Of a stretch of 64,000 nucleotides of DNA, positions 17,984 to 27,434 are shown in pieces. Both the position numbers and the translations under genes were made by a program. Each line of letters opens with the position of its first letter. Position 1 is the first letter of the stretch. Origin of the DNA: Phycisphaerae bacterium (lineage in GTDB: Bacteria; Planctomycetota; Phycisphaerae; Phycisphaerales; SM1A02). The notes below the pieces were generated by a model. The model worked only from the letters and a program-made list of their open reading frames with translations. It made no database searches and had not been told where the DNA came from. Where the stretch lies: positions 1-64,000 of the forward strand of contig JAERSY010000067.1 of the NCBI GenBank assembly GCA_016845245.1. Reading direction: 5' to 3'.

Positions 17984-18661
17984 TTATTCAATCACGCCTC
18001 TTCTCAGATGCACAGTTTCAGTGCCTTGGCTTGCGATTGAAGGGTCATGTGTGACCATCACGATTGCGAGTCCATCCTGATGAAGTTCCTTGAGTACCCC
18101 AAGGATTTCACTGCCAGTTTCTTCGTCGAGATTTCCTGTTGGCTCATCTGCGAGCAAGACACTTGGCTCATTGACGAGGGCTCTTGCAATCGCTGTTCGT
18201 TGTCGTTCGCCGCCTGATAACTCGCGGGGCTTGTGGTGCAATCTGTGTCCGAGCCCAAACTCTTTCAAAAGCACTTCCGCACGTTCTAACCCATCCTCAT
18301 TGACTTGCCCAATCATTGCTGGCAAGCAAGCGTTCTCTAACACAGTGAGTTCGGGCAGTAAATGGTAAAACTGAAAGACGAAGCCAATGTCATTGTTTCG
18401 GTAATCGTTGATTGCGCGTTGAGATTGTTCCCAGACCGATTGTCCGCGGTACAACACCTGGCCGCTGTTTTCATCTGGTCTGTCGAGTCCGCCAAGAAGG
18501 TGGAGTAGTGTTGATTTTCCAGAGCCACTTGAGCCCAATATTGAGACCCAAGCGCCTTCTGCGACATCAATCGATGCGCCATGCAAAACAGGCACCGTCG
18601 TCTTGCCTAAGACGTACGTCTTTCTCAAGTCCTGACCTTGTAACAACAATGAATCACTCAT
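17984..18661 (-). CDS. lolD: Lipoprotein-release ABC ATPase LolD
   Basis: Cytoplasmic ATPase that powers extraction of lipoproteins from the inner membrane by the LolCDE complex. The 225-residue protein is a compact ABC domain of the LolD/MacB subfamily: Walker A GSSGSGKS, the FQFYHLLPELTVLEN Q-loop motif typical of LolD, signature LSGGERQRTAIARAL and Walker B LLADEPTGNLD. It overlaps the permease gene by 8 bases on the same strand, so the two are co-translated. The many lipoproteins in this window would be its cargo. Confidence 0.92.
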   Translation of the reverse strand: MSDSLLLQGQDLRKTYVLGKTTVPVLHGASIDVAEGAWVSILGSSGSGKSTLLHLLGGLDRPDENSGQVLYRGQSVWEQSQRAINDYRNNDIGFVFQFYHLLPELTVLENACLPAMIGQVNEDGLERAEVLLKEFGLGHRLHHKPRELSGGERQRTAIARALVNEPSVLLADEPTGNLDEETGSEILGVLKELHQDGLAIVMVTHDPSIASQGTETVHLRRGVIE

Positions 18662-20459
18662 GTCTTAGCGCCTTCACTGGGTCAATGTCAGCTGCCTTCG
18701 CAGATGGTATTGCCGCTCCAATAAGACAGAACACGACTGCGCCAATGCTCGTGATGATTGCGGCATTCCAATCGACGTCATTTGGAATATGTGAGAAGTA
18801 ATAGACCGAAGCATCCCAGATGACGAGGCCGCCCATGGCTCTGATGTTGAACACAACAAAAGCAATGCTTGCAAAGAGAATTGCGCCAAGTGACCCAAGG
18901 ACAATGGGAAGGAAATCGCCATTACGACTCCGTTTAAACATCCACGCAATGGTGAGGCAACCAAGGATGATTGCACCAATTGCAATGGCGATGGGTGGGT
19001 TGCCAAGCGCTTCATGGATTGCGTTGATGTTGGTTGTAATGAGCCAACCAAGCAGTGAGCCAAGCAGCGCGCCAGTGACGCCGATGACGAGTGCAAACTG
19101 AAGAAACACCCAAACCACACTCAATCTCGATGCCCCAATCGAACGGAGGATGCCGATGTCTTTGGTTTTCTCAAAGACGATGGACCAGAAGATTGAGAGT
19201 ATCAGTGCAGCAACGACAAGATAGATGATTGAAAAAAGCGTTCTCATGAGCTCACGTTCTTTTTCAACGGGACCGGTGAAACTTCGTTGTTGATCTTCCC
19301 ATGTTTGAATGACAAGACCCGGATCGCCAAGCGGAGGGGGCATGACAAACGTGCCAATTGGCATTTCATCGTAGAACTTTAGATAACTTGACTGAACAAT
19401 GGCTCTCAAGTCATCTGCATTCACGCCTTCAACTCCCCGAACCAAGACGCTGGTGACTTTTGCAGGGTCAACGCCAACAGTTTCTGTGGGGTCATCTTCA
19501 TCGACGATTTCTGCTTCATCAAGGTGGAGCAATTGCTGCGCAACGTGGAGTGGAACGAAAATTCTGGTGTCATCAATAATGTAGACGCCGGACATGAATT
19601 CATTTGCGAAGGGCATCACAATTGATTCTGGTTCAATGATGCCGCCTTGCGCGTCGATTGGCAACATTGTGAGCGTGCCTGTATAGCGAGGAAGCCACCA
19701 ATAATCATTGCGAATGACTTGGTATGAGCCATCATCCTGCCGCTCATTCCCTTCAGAAACATGCAAACCCGAAACGATTGCTGGCTTGCCATCGCGTTCA
19801 AGTGAAAGACCTTGTGCGTGAACTTCACCTTCATTTGTTAATCTTGGGTCAAGCGATAGAATGTATTCCCAGTCTTCGGTTTGCAATGTGTCTTCAAGCG
19901 TTTGAGCGAGCCCAACTGATTCAAAATTCATTGAACGCGCTGCAGCGTTGACGTGTTCAATCACAAATGCTTTTGTGTCATCATCAAGCCGCGATAAAAC
20001 CGCTTCCTCATGTTTTTGAATGGCATCAATGAGGAGCCAGTCACGTTGATTCTCTGAAACTGACTTCCACTGTAATGAATCAGCAAACTTGGTGACTTCA
20101 GCAAAAGAATGCGGTTCGATGCCCCAGACTTGGACGGTTTCACTTTGCTTTGCATCGCGGTCCGGGTAGGGCATCCGAAGGAGCCCCCAACCATCAACAA
20201 TTGGAGTCACAGCTTCAACAGATTCATGCTGTTCAATGGTGTCCATTAATCTGTCGTAATGCGGAATGCCAGACAATCCATACGTGACTACCACATCACC
20301 CATGAGTGTTCGTCCGGACGATTGCACCATGTTTAAGAAGCCGGTCATCACTGAGACCACGACGATGACGAGCGCAACACATAAAGCAACTGCCGCAACC
20401 GCAATCGTCGGGATGAATCTACTTGTCAGATACCGAATTGTGAGTCTGCTTTGATACAC
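18654..20459 (-). CDS. lolE: LolC/LolE-type lipoprotein-release permease
   Basis: Integral membrane partner of LolD. The 601-residue protein begins LTIRYLTSRFIPTIAVAAVAL, the signature LolC/E N-terminal helix (about 14-44), has a large periplasmic domain (about 45-395), then three helices with the FtsX pattern (EKTKDIGILRSIGASRLSVVWVFL in pieces). The last stretch (about 490-560) adds further hydrophobic segments, and the protein is longer than the usual 400-415 residues of LolC or LolE: the periplasmic domain is enlarged and there are about 80 extra residues between the second and last helices. The start is GTG at 20459. Only one permease gene is present, as in genomes with a LolF-type homodimer. 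Confidence 0.88.
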   Translation of the reverse strand: MYQSRLTIRYLTSRFIPTIAVAAVALCVALVIVVVSVMTGFLNMVQSSGRTLMGDVVVTYGLSGIPHYDRLMDTIEQHESVEAVTPIVDGWGLLRMPYPDRDAKQSETVQVWGIEPHSFAEVTKFADSLQWKSVSENQRDWLLIDAIQKHEEAVLSRLDDDTKAFVIEHVNAAARSMNFESVGLAQTLEDTLQTEDWEYILSLDPRLTNEGEVHAQGLSLERDGKPAIVSGLHVSEGNERQDDGSYQVIRNDYWWLPRYTGTLTMLPIDAQGGIIEPESIVMPFANEFMSGVYIIDDTRIFVPLHVAQQLLHLDEAEIVDEDDPTETVGVDPAKVTSVLVRGVEGVNADDLRAIVQSSYLKFYDEMPIGTFVMPPPLGDPGLVIQTWEDQQRSFTGPVEKERELMRTLFSIIYLVVAALILSIFWSIVFEKTKDIGILRSIGASRLSVVWVFLQFALVIGVTGALLGSLLGWLITTNINAIHEALGNPPIAIAIGAIILGCLTIAWMFKRSRNGDFLPIVLGSLGAILFASIAFVVFNIRAMGGLVIWDASVYYFSHIPNDVDWNAAIITSIGAVVFCLIGAAIPSAKAADIDPVKALRHE

Positions 20460-20578
20460 AGCGTGTGCATCGTACTCATTTCATCACTCTTCCGTATTGA
20501 TGCTCGTGTAAAAACAAACATGGTGGATTCACACTGTCAATCAGTGAACAAAATCATAACCGAGTACCATACGACGAC

Positions 20579-21763
20579 ATGTCACTCTTGGACATCACTG
20601 CACAGATTCTAGGCATTATTGTTGCGAGCACCGTTATCTTCTGGATTGGTTTCGTCATCCGCATCGTGCGCATGACGAAGGGAAAACCCACAATCAGAGA
20701 GGGACTTTCGCTTGAGGTCGATGGCGATTCACTTGTCAGTCTGATTATTCCTGCACACAATGAAGAACGCGTGATTGACCGTTGCGCAGAGGCGCTTCGG
20801 AACCAGTCATATCAGCATCTCGAAATCATCTTTGTACTCGATCGATGCACAGATTCAACATTTGACATTCTTTCAAGACATGCGAATGAAGATGACCGGA
20901 TTACCATCATTGAAAATGATTCATGTCCCGATGATTGGGCTGGAAAATGCAACGCGGCTCGACTCGGTAGCGAGTCAGCACATGGTGACTGGCTTTTGTT
21001 TACTGATGCAGACACGAAGTTTGATCAAGACCTTGTCCGTTGCGCGATTGCTTCAGCGGTGAAACGTGGCGCGTCGCTTCTGAGTTTGTTGAGTTCACTG
21101 ACAACAGAGAACTTTTTTGAAAAGATTGTTCAGCCAGTTGCGAGCACATTTCTTGTCCGTTTGTATCCAGTCGATCGAGTGAATCGAAAAGAGAACCCGC
21201 GACCATTTGCAAATGGCCAATTCCTTTTGTTTAAGCGTGACGCTTATGAATCCATTCGAGGTCATCACGCAGTTCATGAAGCGCTTCTTGAGGATATCGC
21301 ATTTGCGAGGGCTATTCACAATGATGGAAACAGAGTCCAGATTCTGTTTGCAGATGGAATGTTGTCAGTCTCAATGTATGCGAACTATCAGGCATTTAAA
21401 GAGGGTTGGAAACGCATTTACATTGAAGCGTGTCATCGCAATGTCAAGAGACTCAAAGAAAGCGCGATGATCTCACTTGTGATGAACGTCGTGTTGCCGC
21501 TTGCTGCTATTGCGGGCATATTCATTGGTCAGGCGCATTCACCAGTCTTGTTATGGACTTCAATCGCATCACTCGTGTTGTACTTCGTTAATGTTGGGTG
21601 GCTTTATAAGTTGAATCATGCGTCACCATTACTTCTCTTCTTTGCGCCCTTTGGCGGAATTGCAGTAGCAGGCATTTTGTTTGGTGCAGCGCACATGCTT
21701 ACACATCGCATCCCAATCAAATGGGGCGGTCGGTCATACATTTTGGAACCCACAAACAAATGA
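20579..21763 (+). CDS. Membrane glycosyltransferase family 2 (HpnB-like)
   Basis: GT-A fold glycosyltransferase, 394 residues. A membrane helix at about 7-28 is followed by the catalytic domain: SLIIPAHNEERVI (nucleotide-sugar binding), VLDRCTD at 86-92 and the metal-binding TDADT at 142-146. Acceptor-side ALLEDIAFAR, with its catalytic aspartate, comes next. Two or three C-terminal helices (about 300-380) anchor the protein. The overall plan, with N- and C-terminal helices around a GT2 domain, matches HpnB-type enzymes associated with hopanoid or carotenoid glycosylation. It overlaps surE by ATGA. The sugar and acceptor are not known. Confidence 0.82.
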   Translation: MSLLDITAQILGIIVASTVIFWIGFVIRIVRMTKGKPTIREGLSLEVDGDSLVSLIIPAHNEERVIDRCAEALRNQSYQHLEIIFVLDRCTDSTFDILSRHANEDDRITIIENDSCPDDWAGKCNAARLGSESAHGDWLLFTDADTKFDQDLVRCAIASAVKRGASLLSLLSSLTTENFFEKIVQPVASTFLVRLYPVDRVNRKENPRPFANGQFLLFKRDAYESIRGHHAVHEALLEDIAFARAIHNDGNRVQILFADGMLSVSMYANYQAFKEGWKRIYIEACHRNVKRLKESAMISLVMNVVLPLAAIAGIFIGQAHSPVLLWTSIASLVLYFVNVGWLYKLNHASPLLLFFAPFGGIAVAGILFGAAHMLTHRIPIKWGGRSYILEPTNK

Positions 21764-22551
21764 ACATCTTGCTTACAAATGACGATGGCATTCGAGCCCC
21801 CGGCATCATCGCACTTCATGATGCGCTTGCTGGACTTGGCACCATCGATGTCTTTGCGCCAGAAACTGTGCAGTCTGCAATGAGCCATGGGATTACCTAC
21901 ACAAAGCCCATCATGGTTCAAACACTCGACGTCACGCCGACAATGAGCGGTGTATCCATCGATGGAAGGCCTGCAGACTGCGTAAAACTTGCATTGCGTT
22001 CGCTCTGGGAAGAAAAGTATGGCGAGGGTTCAAGACCTGACTTAACAATCAGTGGCATGAATAGCGGTGCAAATGTTGGCATCAATGTCATTTATTCTGG
22101 CACTGTCGCGGCTGCAATAGAGTCAGCATTTTTAGGTGTTCCAGCAATTGCAGTTAGTTTGTACATCGGGAACAGAGACACCATTTGTTACGAGCGAGCA
22201 GCATCGTTTGCTAGAAGCGCCATCGACCGTATTCTTGAGCATGAAATCAAGCCCCATGAAGTGGTCAACCTCAACATCCCAATCTGTGAATCGGATGACA
22301 TGCCATTGCCTGACATCAAAGTTGTCAACATGAACACTGCAGGGGACTTGGGCACGTATGACAAGCGGCTGTCTCCTGATGGAAAAACATACTACTGGGC
22401 AGCAGGAAGCGGAATGGAATTCGCCCACACGACAGAAGGCAGTGACGTTGAAGCGCTCAAAGAAGGAAAGATGACGGTCACACCACTTTCGTTCGATTTA
22501 ACGGATGAGTCCCGTACATGCTATTGGAAAGATGCACTTCAACTTACCTAG
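21760..22551 (+). CDS. surE: 5'-nucleotidase SurE
   Basis: Metal-dependent nucleoside monophosphate phosphatase. The ATG at 21760 overlaps the preceding stop (ATGA) and starts exactly at the family N-terminus, MNILLTNDDG with metal ligands D8 and D9; a longer open frame upstream is shadow of the glycosyltransferase gene. Further motifs are GRPADCVKLAL, ISGMNSGANVGINVIYSGTVAAA (in pieces, with the ligand asparagine in SGMN) and VVNLNIP. At 263 residues it has the usual size. It converges with the tonB-like gene with an 8-base overlap of coding ends. Confidence 0.94.
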   Translation: MNILLTNDDGIRAPGIIALHDALAGLGTIDVFAPETVQSAMSHGITYTKPIMVQTLDVTPTMSGVSIDGRPADCVKLALRSLWEEKYGEGSRPDLTISGMNSGANVGINVIYSGTVAAAIESAFLGVPAIAVSLYIGNRDTICYERAASFARSAIDRILEHEIKPHEVVNLNIPICESDDMPLPDIKVVNMNTAGDLGTYDKRLSPDGKTYYWAAGSGMEFAHTTEGSDVEALKEGKMTVTPLSFDLTDESRTCYWKDALQLT

Positions 22552-23389
22552 CAAAGGTTAAGTGCACAACGATTTTAAAGACGTCATCTTCGCCCATGGC
22601 ATCGATGTGCTCCCCACTCGCCCTCCAGCGATACAAACTCGAAATCAGCGTGCGGTCAATTGATGGGCTGCCTGTGCCAATGAGCAGAACGACATCGCTT
22701 GGTTTTCCATCGCGGTCGATGTGGAGTTCGACGAGTAAGTCGCTCGGTGAGTTCGACACCATCTGCTGAGATGTGAACGATGGTTTTCTTGGCTTAAGGA
22801 CGACGCCTTCTCCAGCAATCGGTTTTCCAGATTTCCAAAGCTCCTTGTTGACTCTCACAATTGAAGTCGGAATGGAGTCGCTGTCACTTTCAACGCCATC
22901 GTCAATGTCATCTTCTTCAATAACCACTTCAACTGTTGCTTCACTGACTTCAACGACAGGGGTATCAGATGGCGGTAAATCTCGCGTTGGAATGGATATG
23001 TGCAACTCGCCAATGGCTTGCAGGAGTTGCTCAGTCATCGATTCGACTGGAACTTGAATGTCTTGAAGTAGTTCCTGTATGGAATGTGTTGGCGCCGGCT
23101 TTTGTTTTGTTGTGGTTGTTGCGGCCTGTTCTACAATTGATTCTTGTGCGCGATGGAGTTCATACTCTTTATAACCAATCCAAGTGAGCGTTGAGGATTT
23201 TGACTCATCGATACCAAGACGTTCTTCGACATCCCTGTCTGGTGTTTCGATGTGTGTTGACTTTGTTTGTTCGCCTGTTGCGGTAAGAGGTTGATGTGCG
23301 AATATTGCAGGCACTAGAATGATGTGAATCAATAGCGAGAGTCCAAGGGCGATGAAGATGGTGACGCGTTCACGGTTCATCAGATTCAA
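22544..23389 (-). CDS. TonB-like energy-transducing protein
   Basis: A 281-residue protein with one N-terminal transmembrane helix (about 10-30), a long polar Thr/Ser/Glu-rich periplasmic spacer (about 32-190) and a TonB C-terminal-like domain at the end (LLVELHIDRDGKPSDVVLLIGTGSPSIDRTLISSLYRWR in pieces). The helix lacks the exact SHLS pattern of classical TonB, but a histidine occurs in it (LLIHIIL). The gene overlaps exbD by 20 bases. TonB and ExbD are encoded here without ExbB, which must be elsewhere. The role in driving outer-membrane receptors is inferred from the family; a Tol-type role is also possible. Confidence 0.75.
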   Translation of the reverse strand: MNLMNRERVTIFIALGLSLLIHIILVPAIFAHQPLTATGEQTKSTHIETPDRDVEERLGIDESKSSTLTWIGYKEYELHRAQESIVEQAATTTTKQKPAPTHSIQELLQDIQVPVESMTEQLLQAIGELHISIPTRDLPPSDTPVVEVSEATVEVVIEEDDIDDGVESDSDSIPTSIVRVNKELWKSGKPIAGEGVVLKPRKPSFTSQQMVSNSPSDLLVELHIDRDGKPSDVVLLIGTGSPSIDRTLISSLYRWRASGEHIDAMGEDDVFKIVVHLTFAR

Positions 23390-23807
23390 TCACTTCCTTA
23401 GGATTCCCAACGAGAAAAATCTCAAGTCCATCCGCCCTTAGCTGGTCCCACACACTGGTCAAAATTGGTCCTCGGTCTAAGACGGCCTCTCCATCTTCAA
23501 CGACGAGGTAGATGACTGCATTTGGTTGGCGACTTTTCTCAACTTCGATGGCCTCACTCAACCCTTCGACGAGCACTGCCTCTTGCCCAACATACACGTG
23601 GCCATCAACACCAAGTGTGATTGAGATTGAGGGCTTCGGATCAGCAGGGGTGCTTGAAAAATACGTTTCAAGTGGGACAGGCAAAATCTCTGCTCGAACC
23701 ATCAGGACCATTGCGTAAATGAAGAATGTTAAGAGCAAGAAAACGACATCAATGAGTGGCATGAGTTCCACTCGCACATCATGCGTTGATCTTCGTATGG
23801 AACGCAT
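23370..23807 (-). CDS. exbD: ExbD/TolR-family biopolymer transport protein
   Basis: Proton-channel partner of ExbB or TolQ. The 145-residue protein has the diagnostic sequence ELMPLIDVVFLLLTFF in its single helix, with the proton-relaying aspartate at residue 20, and a small periplasmic domain ending in DQLRADGLEIFLVGNP. It shares one base with the STAS gene upstream and overlaps the tonB-like gene downstream by 20 bases, so translation of the three is tightly linked. ExbD and TolR cannot be told apart from sequence alone; the adjacent TonB-like gene favours ExbD. Confidence 0.88.
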   Translation of the reverse strand: MRSIRRSTHDVRVELMPLIDVVFLLLTFFIYAMVLMVRAEILPVPLETYFSSTPADPKPSISITLGVDGHVYVGQEAVLVEGLSEAIEVEKSRQPNAVIYLVVEDGEAVLDRGPILTSVWDQLRADGLEIFLVGNPKEVIESDEP

Positions 23808-24142
23808 TATTGCCCTATGAGGAGCAATGCTGTCGTTGTGTCTTCAATGAATTCAAATACTTGGTCAAGTCCTGTTGCGAGCATGGTTGACCAAATCGAA
23901 TCTGAGATGTTACAAACGACCATTCGCTTGCCTCTCGCTTGGAGGTGTTTTTTAATTTCAACAAGTGCGCCGAGGTTTGAAGAATTCAGTTTGGTGACTT
24001 GCTGCAAATCAATGATGACGTTGAAATCAACAGCTTCTTCTCCACGCAGTTTGCCTAGAAGCGCATCTGTGTCTTCTGAAAAGTCGGGCTCATTACACAG
24101 CTCAAGAATTAGAATCTCGTCAGACCACTGATTAAACGTCAT
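23807..24142 (-). CDS. STAS-domain protein (anti-sigma factor antagonist-like)
   Basis: A stand-alone STAS domain of 111 residues. The core reads FNVIIDLQQVTKLNSSNLGALVEIKKHLQ, in which S55 (with S54 before it) occupies the position phosphorylated in SpoIIAA; the usual preceding aspartate is replaced by asparagine (N53). The later strand RMVVCNISDSIWSTMLATGLDQVFEFI completes the fold. It starts 33 bases after gyrA and ends at the exbD start. No serine kinase or phosphatase gene is near. It may control an alternative sigma pathway, or act in membrane organisation like MlaB; the sequence does not decide. Confidence 0.82.
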   Translation of the reverse strand: MTFNQWSDEILILELCNEPDFSEDTDALLGKLRGEEAVDFNVIIDLQQVTKLNSSNLGALVEIKKHLQARGKRMVVCNISDSIWSTMLATGLDQVFEFIEDTTTALLLIGQ

Positions 24143-24174
24143 GCCTTCAGGATACTCGATTATGGTTCTGGGTG

Positions 24175-26787
24175 TTATTCAGTTGTTGTATTTTCTAGTT
24201 CGGCAGACTCGTCCATGCCTTCAACTTTCGCTGCAGCAATGAGCCGGTCGCCATCTTTCAAATTCACAACGCGAACGCCCTTCGTATTTCGACCGATTGT
24301 GCTGATGTCGCTCGCCGAAATACGGACAAGCATGCCATTTGCAGTGATGAACATCAAACTATCGTTATCACGAACGGCGCGAATGTCTGCGACTCGTCCA
24401 TTGCGATCGTCAGTCTTGATATCTCTTCGGCCTTTACCGCCTCTTGATTGTGCTCGAGTTGAGCCGTCTGAGCTGTGGACAAGGTAATCAATCATTGGCG
24501 TTCGTTTGCCATATCCATTTTCAGTCATGGTTAAGAGGTCAGCATCATCCTCAGCGAGCACCATGCCAACGACGAAATCGCCATCAGCAAGCGAGATGCC
24601 GCGAACACCAGCAGCGGTTCTGCCCATGAGTCGAGCGTCATTCTCATCGAATCGAATCGACATGCCATCTGCTGTAGCAATCAGAAGGTGGTGGGTGCCA
24701 TTTGTTTTAATGACGTCAACAAGTGCGTCATCATCATTGAGTTTAATCGCCCTAATGCCTGCCTTGTTTACGTTTCGATATTCTGAAACTTGCGTTCGTT
24801 TCACGCGACCATTTGAGGTTGCAAATACAAGGCAATCATCGCAATTTTCAAACTCATGAATGTTTCTAAAGGTGATGATGCCTTCACCATCTTTGAGATT
24901 GAGCAAGTTGACGATTGCTCGTCCACGGCTTGTGCGCGTCGCTTCAGGAATCTGGTACACCTTGATTTTGAAGACGCGGCCAGTGTCTGTAAAGCAGAGC
25001 AGGTCATCATGTGTTGATGCAACGAAGATGTGCTCAATAAAGTCATCATCCTTCGTTTCGCCGCCTTTAATACCACGACCTCCACGTCCCTGTTCTTTGA
25101 ACGTGTCGATTGGTAATCGCTTGACATATCCTTGGTGGGAGATTGTGACGCAAACATCATGTTCAGGAATGAGCGCGCCAAGATCTAAATCTTCTTCTTC
25201 GCCTTCGCCAAATGCAGTTAAGCGTTTTGATGTGTATTTTGATTTGAGTTCTTCACAGTCATCTCGGATGATGCCCAAAATTCGCTCTTCACTTCCAAGA
25301 ATTGCTTCGTACTCATCAATCTTCTCAAGTAACTCGCCGTATTCACTTGTGAGTTTTTCGATCTCAAGTCCAACAAGTTGAATGAGACGAAGCGCGCCAA
25401 TGGCATCTGCTTGAAGTTTAGAGAGTGAAACGCCATCTTTCGCAGCGTCAATGAGACGTTTCGCAATGTACTTTGCGTATTCGTGATTGCTTGGAATACA
25501 AAACTCGCGAGCCATGAGTTTTTCAATCGCTTCTTCGCGAGTTCGGCATGCTCTGATGAGTGCAATCACTTCATCAATATCACACACAGCGTAAATCAAA
25601 CCTTCAAGTCGATGCGCCGCACGCTTTGCTTCTTTAAGCAGGTGTTCTGTTCTTCGTCGAATGACATCGCGTCGATGGTCAACAAAGCAGTCAATCATTC
25701 CCCTTAAGCTCAGTGTCTTTGGTCTTCCGTTGACAAGTGCAATGTTGATGACTGATACAGTTGATTGAAGCGGTGTGTATTTATAGAGTTGTCGTTCAAC
25801 AACTTCAGGATCTGCACCACGCTTCAGATAGACAACGATGCGAGTTCGCCACTTTTTGCCCGAGAAGTTTTTAATGTCTGCAATGTCTGGAATGCGGCCG
25901 TTCTTCGCTGCATCCACAATCTTCTCAATGAGATTGTTTTGAACGATTTGATATGGAATCTCATCGATGACGATGGCTTCTCTTTTTCCAATCGTTTCAT
26001 GGTGGACCTTGCCGCGAACTTTTAGTTTTCCGCGACCTGAAGCGTATGCTTCATAAATGCCTTGTTTTCCGACAACAATGCCGCCTGTTGGGAAATCAGG
26101 TCCTGGCAAAATCTCTAAGAGCTCATTGAACTCAATTTCTGGCCTGTCAATCGTTGCGATGATGGCATCGCAGACTTCGCCAACGTTATGTGGCGGGATT
26201 GAACAAGACATGCCAACAGCAATACCACTTGAGCCATTGACGAGAAGGTTTGGAAACTTGCCCGGTAGAACCGTCGGTTCATTTCTTGTTTCGTCATAGT
26301 TCGGCTTGAAGTCAACAGTGTCAAGCTTAATGTCATCAAGCATTGCAACTGCAGCATGCGTCATGCGCGCTTCGGTGTAACGCATCGCAGCAGGCGGGTC
26401 ACCATCAATTGAACCAAAGTTACCTTGCTTGTCTACAAGCGTGACTCTCGTCTTCCAATCTTGCCCCATGTTGACGAGGGTTGGATAAATGACCGATTCG
26501 CCGTGCGGGTGATAGTTGCCAGAAGTATCGCCAGCAATTTTTGCACACTTACGATGCTTTCGACCGGGCGACAAATTCAAGTCATGCATTGCAACAAGAA
26601 TGCGTCGTTGTGACGGCTTTAATCCATCACGAACATCGGGCAGGGCGCGGTCCATGATTGTTGACATTGCGTACGTGAGATAACTGTCATGTAACTCGCG
26701 TTCAATCAGTTGGTCAACAACTGCGCCAATGTTGTTTGGCGCGTTATTTTCCGCTTCGTTTTGTGGTTGTTCTTGTTCTTCGCTCAT
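24175..26787 (-). CDS. gyrA: DNA gyrase subunit A
   Basis: Breakage-reunion subunit of gyrase, 870 residues. The catalytic tyrosine is Y137 in [10 protein letters not shown]. The quinolone-determining region reads [12 protein letters not shown], keeping the serine equivalent to E. coli S83 (here S98) but with proline where E. coli has D87. The C-terminal beta-pinwheel is complete, and its first blade carries the GyrA box QSRGGKG, which separates it from ParC. The acidic tail is short. gyrB is not in the window. The gene lies in the middle of the long minus-strand run between tlyA-like and STAS genes, 49 bases after the former. Confidence 0.96.
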   Translation of the reverse strand: MSEEQEQPQNEAENNAPNNIGAVVDQLIERELHDSYLTYAMSTIMDRALPDVRDGLKPSQRRILVAMHDLNLSPGRKHRKCAKIAGDTSGNYHPHGESVIYPTLVNMGQDWKTRVTLVDKQGNFGSIDGDPPAAMRYTEARMTHAAVAMLDDIKLDTVDFKPNYDETRNEPTVLPGKFPNLLVNGSSGIAVGMSCSIPPHNVGEVCDAIIATIDRPEIEFNELLEILPGPDFPTGGIVVGKQGIYEAYASGRGKLKVRGKVHHETIGKREAIVIDEIPYQIVQNNLIEKIVDAAKNGRIPDIADIKNFSGKKWRTRIVVYLKRGADPEVVERQLYKYTPLQSTVSVINIALVNGRPKTLSLRGMIDCFVDHRRDVIRRRTEHLLKEAKRAAHRLEGLIYAVCDIDEVIALIRACRTREEAIEKLMAREFCIPSNHEYAKYIAKRLIDAAKDGVSLSKLQADAIGALRLIQLVGLEIEKLTSEYGELLEKIDEYEAILGSEERILGIIRDDCEELKSKYTSKRLTAFGEGEEEDLDLGALIPEHDVCVTISHQGYVKRLPIDTFKEQGRGGRGIKGGETKDDDFIEHIFVASTHDDLLCFTDTGRVFKIKVYQIPEATRTSRGRAIVNLLNLKDGEGIITFRNIHEFENCDDCLVFATSNGRVKRTQVSEYRNVNKAGIRAIKLNDDDALVDVIKTNGTHHLLIATADGMSIRFDENDARLMGRTAAGVRGISLADGDFVVGMVLAEDDADLLTMTENGYGKRTPMIDYLVHSSDGSTRAQSRGGKGRRDIKTDDRNGRVADIRAVRDNDSLMFITANGMLVRISASDISTIGRNTKGVRVVNLKDGDRLIAAAKVEGMDESAELENTTTE

Positions 26788-26836
26788 GCCGGTTTGGTAG
26801 CGTTGTATTGTACCTCACAAGCAGCAGATTCGCATC

Positions 26837-27433
26837 TCAAATGACGTTTTGAGAGGGTCTTAGAAGCAGTAAAATTTCACTATTTCCAGCCCCTTTTTTG
26901 CTCGATTTTTTGCCCTTTATTGGCGATGTCGTTTCACCCAAAATGTCGAGCCCTAACGCAGTACATGTTGTGCGAATTCTGACCATCACACGCTCGACTG
27001 TTTCGGGCGAAATTCCTTCTCCAACCTGTTCAATCTTCTTCTCTTCTTCACTGAGTTCATAATGTGGTTTCACAAGTGAGATGATGGTGCCATCGCCAAT
27101 CCAACGCTGTGCAGCGGGAAGGGCTACGCATTGTTTGGTCCAACCCAAATCAACAACAACAAGGTCAACTTGCTCGGGTGGCTCAATATGCAGGGCGTTT
27201 GTTCTTTCCAGTGTCGTGACTCGCTCATCACTCCGAAGTTTCCATGCAAAGGTACCATACCCAGTGTCTACGGCGTAAAGACGTGCCGCGCCACGTTGCA
27301 ATAGACAGTCTGAGAATCCACCGATGTTACATCCAAGATCGGCGCACGCAAGTCCGCTTACATCGACGTTAAATGTGTCAAGTGCATGTTCTAGTTTGAG
27401 TCCTGCACGCGATACGTAAGGTGAAGAAGTCAC
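26837..27433 (-). CDS. TlyA-like 2'-O-methyltransferase lacking the S4 domain
   Basis: A 198-residue RrmJ/FtsJ-fold methyltransferase closest in pattern to the catalytic half of TlyA: YVSRAGLKLEHALDTF at the start, SAM-binding DLGCNIGGFSDCLLQRGA (32-49), then AVDTGYGTFAWKLR and VERTNAL-type segments, VDLVVVDLGWT and LVKPHYEL. TlyA proteins normally carry an N-terminal S4 RNA-binding domain of about 60 residues, which is absent, so RNA recognition must differ. A Lys-rich segment near the end (IKGKKSSKKGAG) might contact RNA. It starts one base after the lpxI stop. Confidence 0.82.
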   Translation of the reverse strand: MTSSPYVSRAGLKLEHALDTFNVDVSGLACADLGCNIGGFSDCLLQRGAARLYAVDTGYGTFAWKLRSDERVTTLERTNALHIEPPEQVDLVVVDLGWTKQCVALPAAQRWIGDGTIISLVKPHYELSEEEKKIEQVGEGISPETVERVMVRIRTTCTALGLDILGETTSPIKGKKSSKKGAGNSEILLLLRPSQNVI

Positions 27434-27434
27434 C

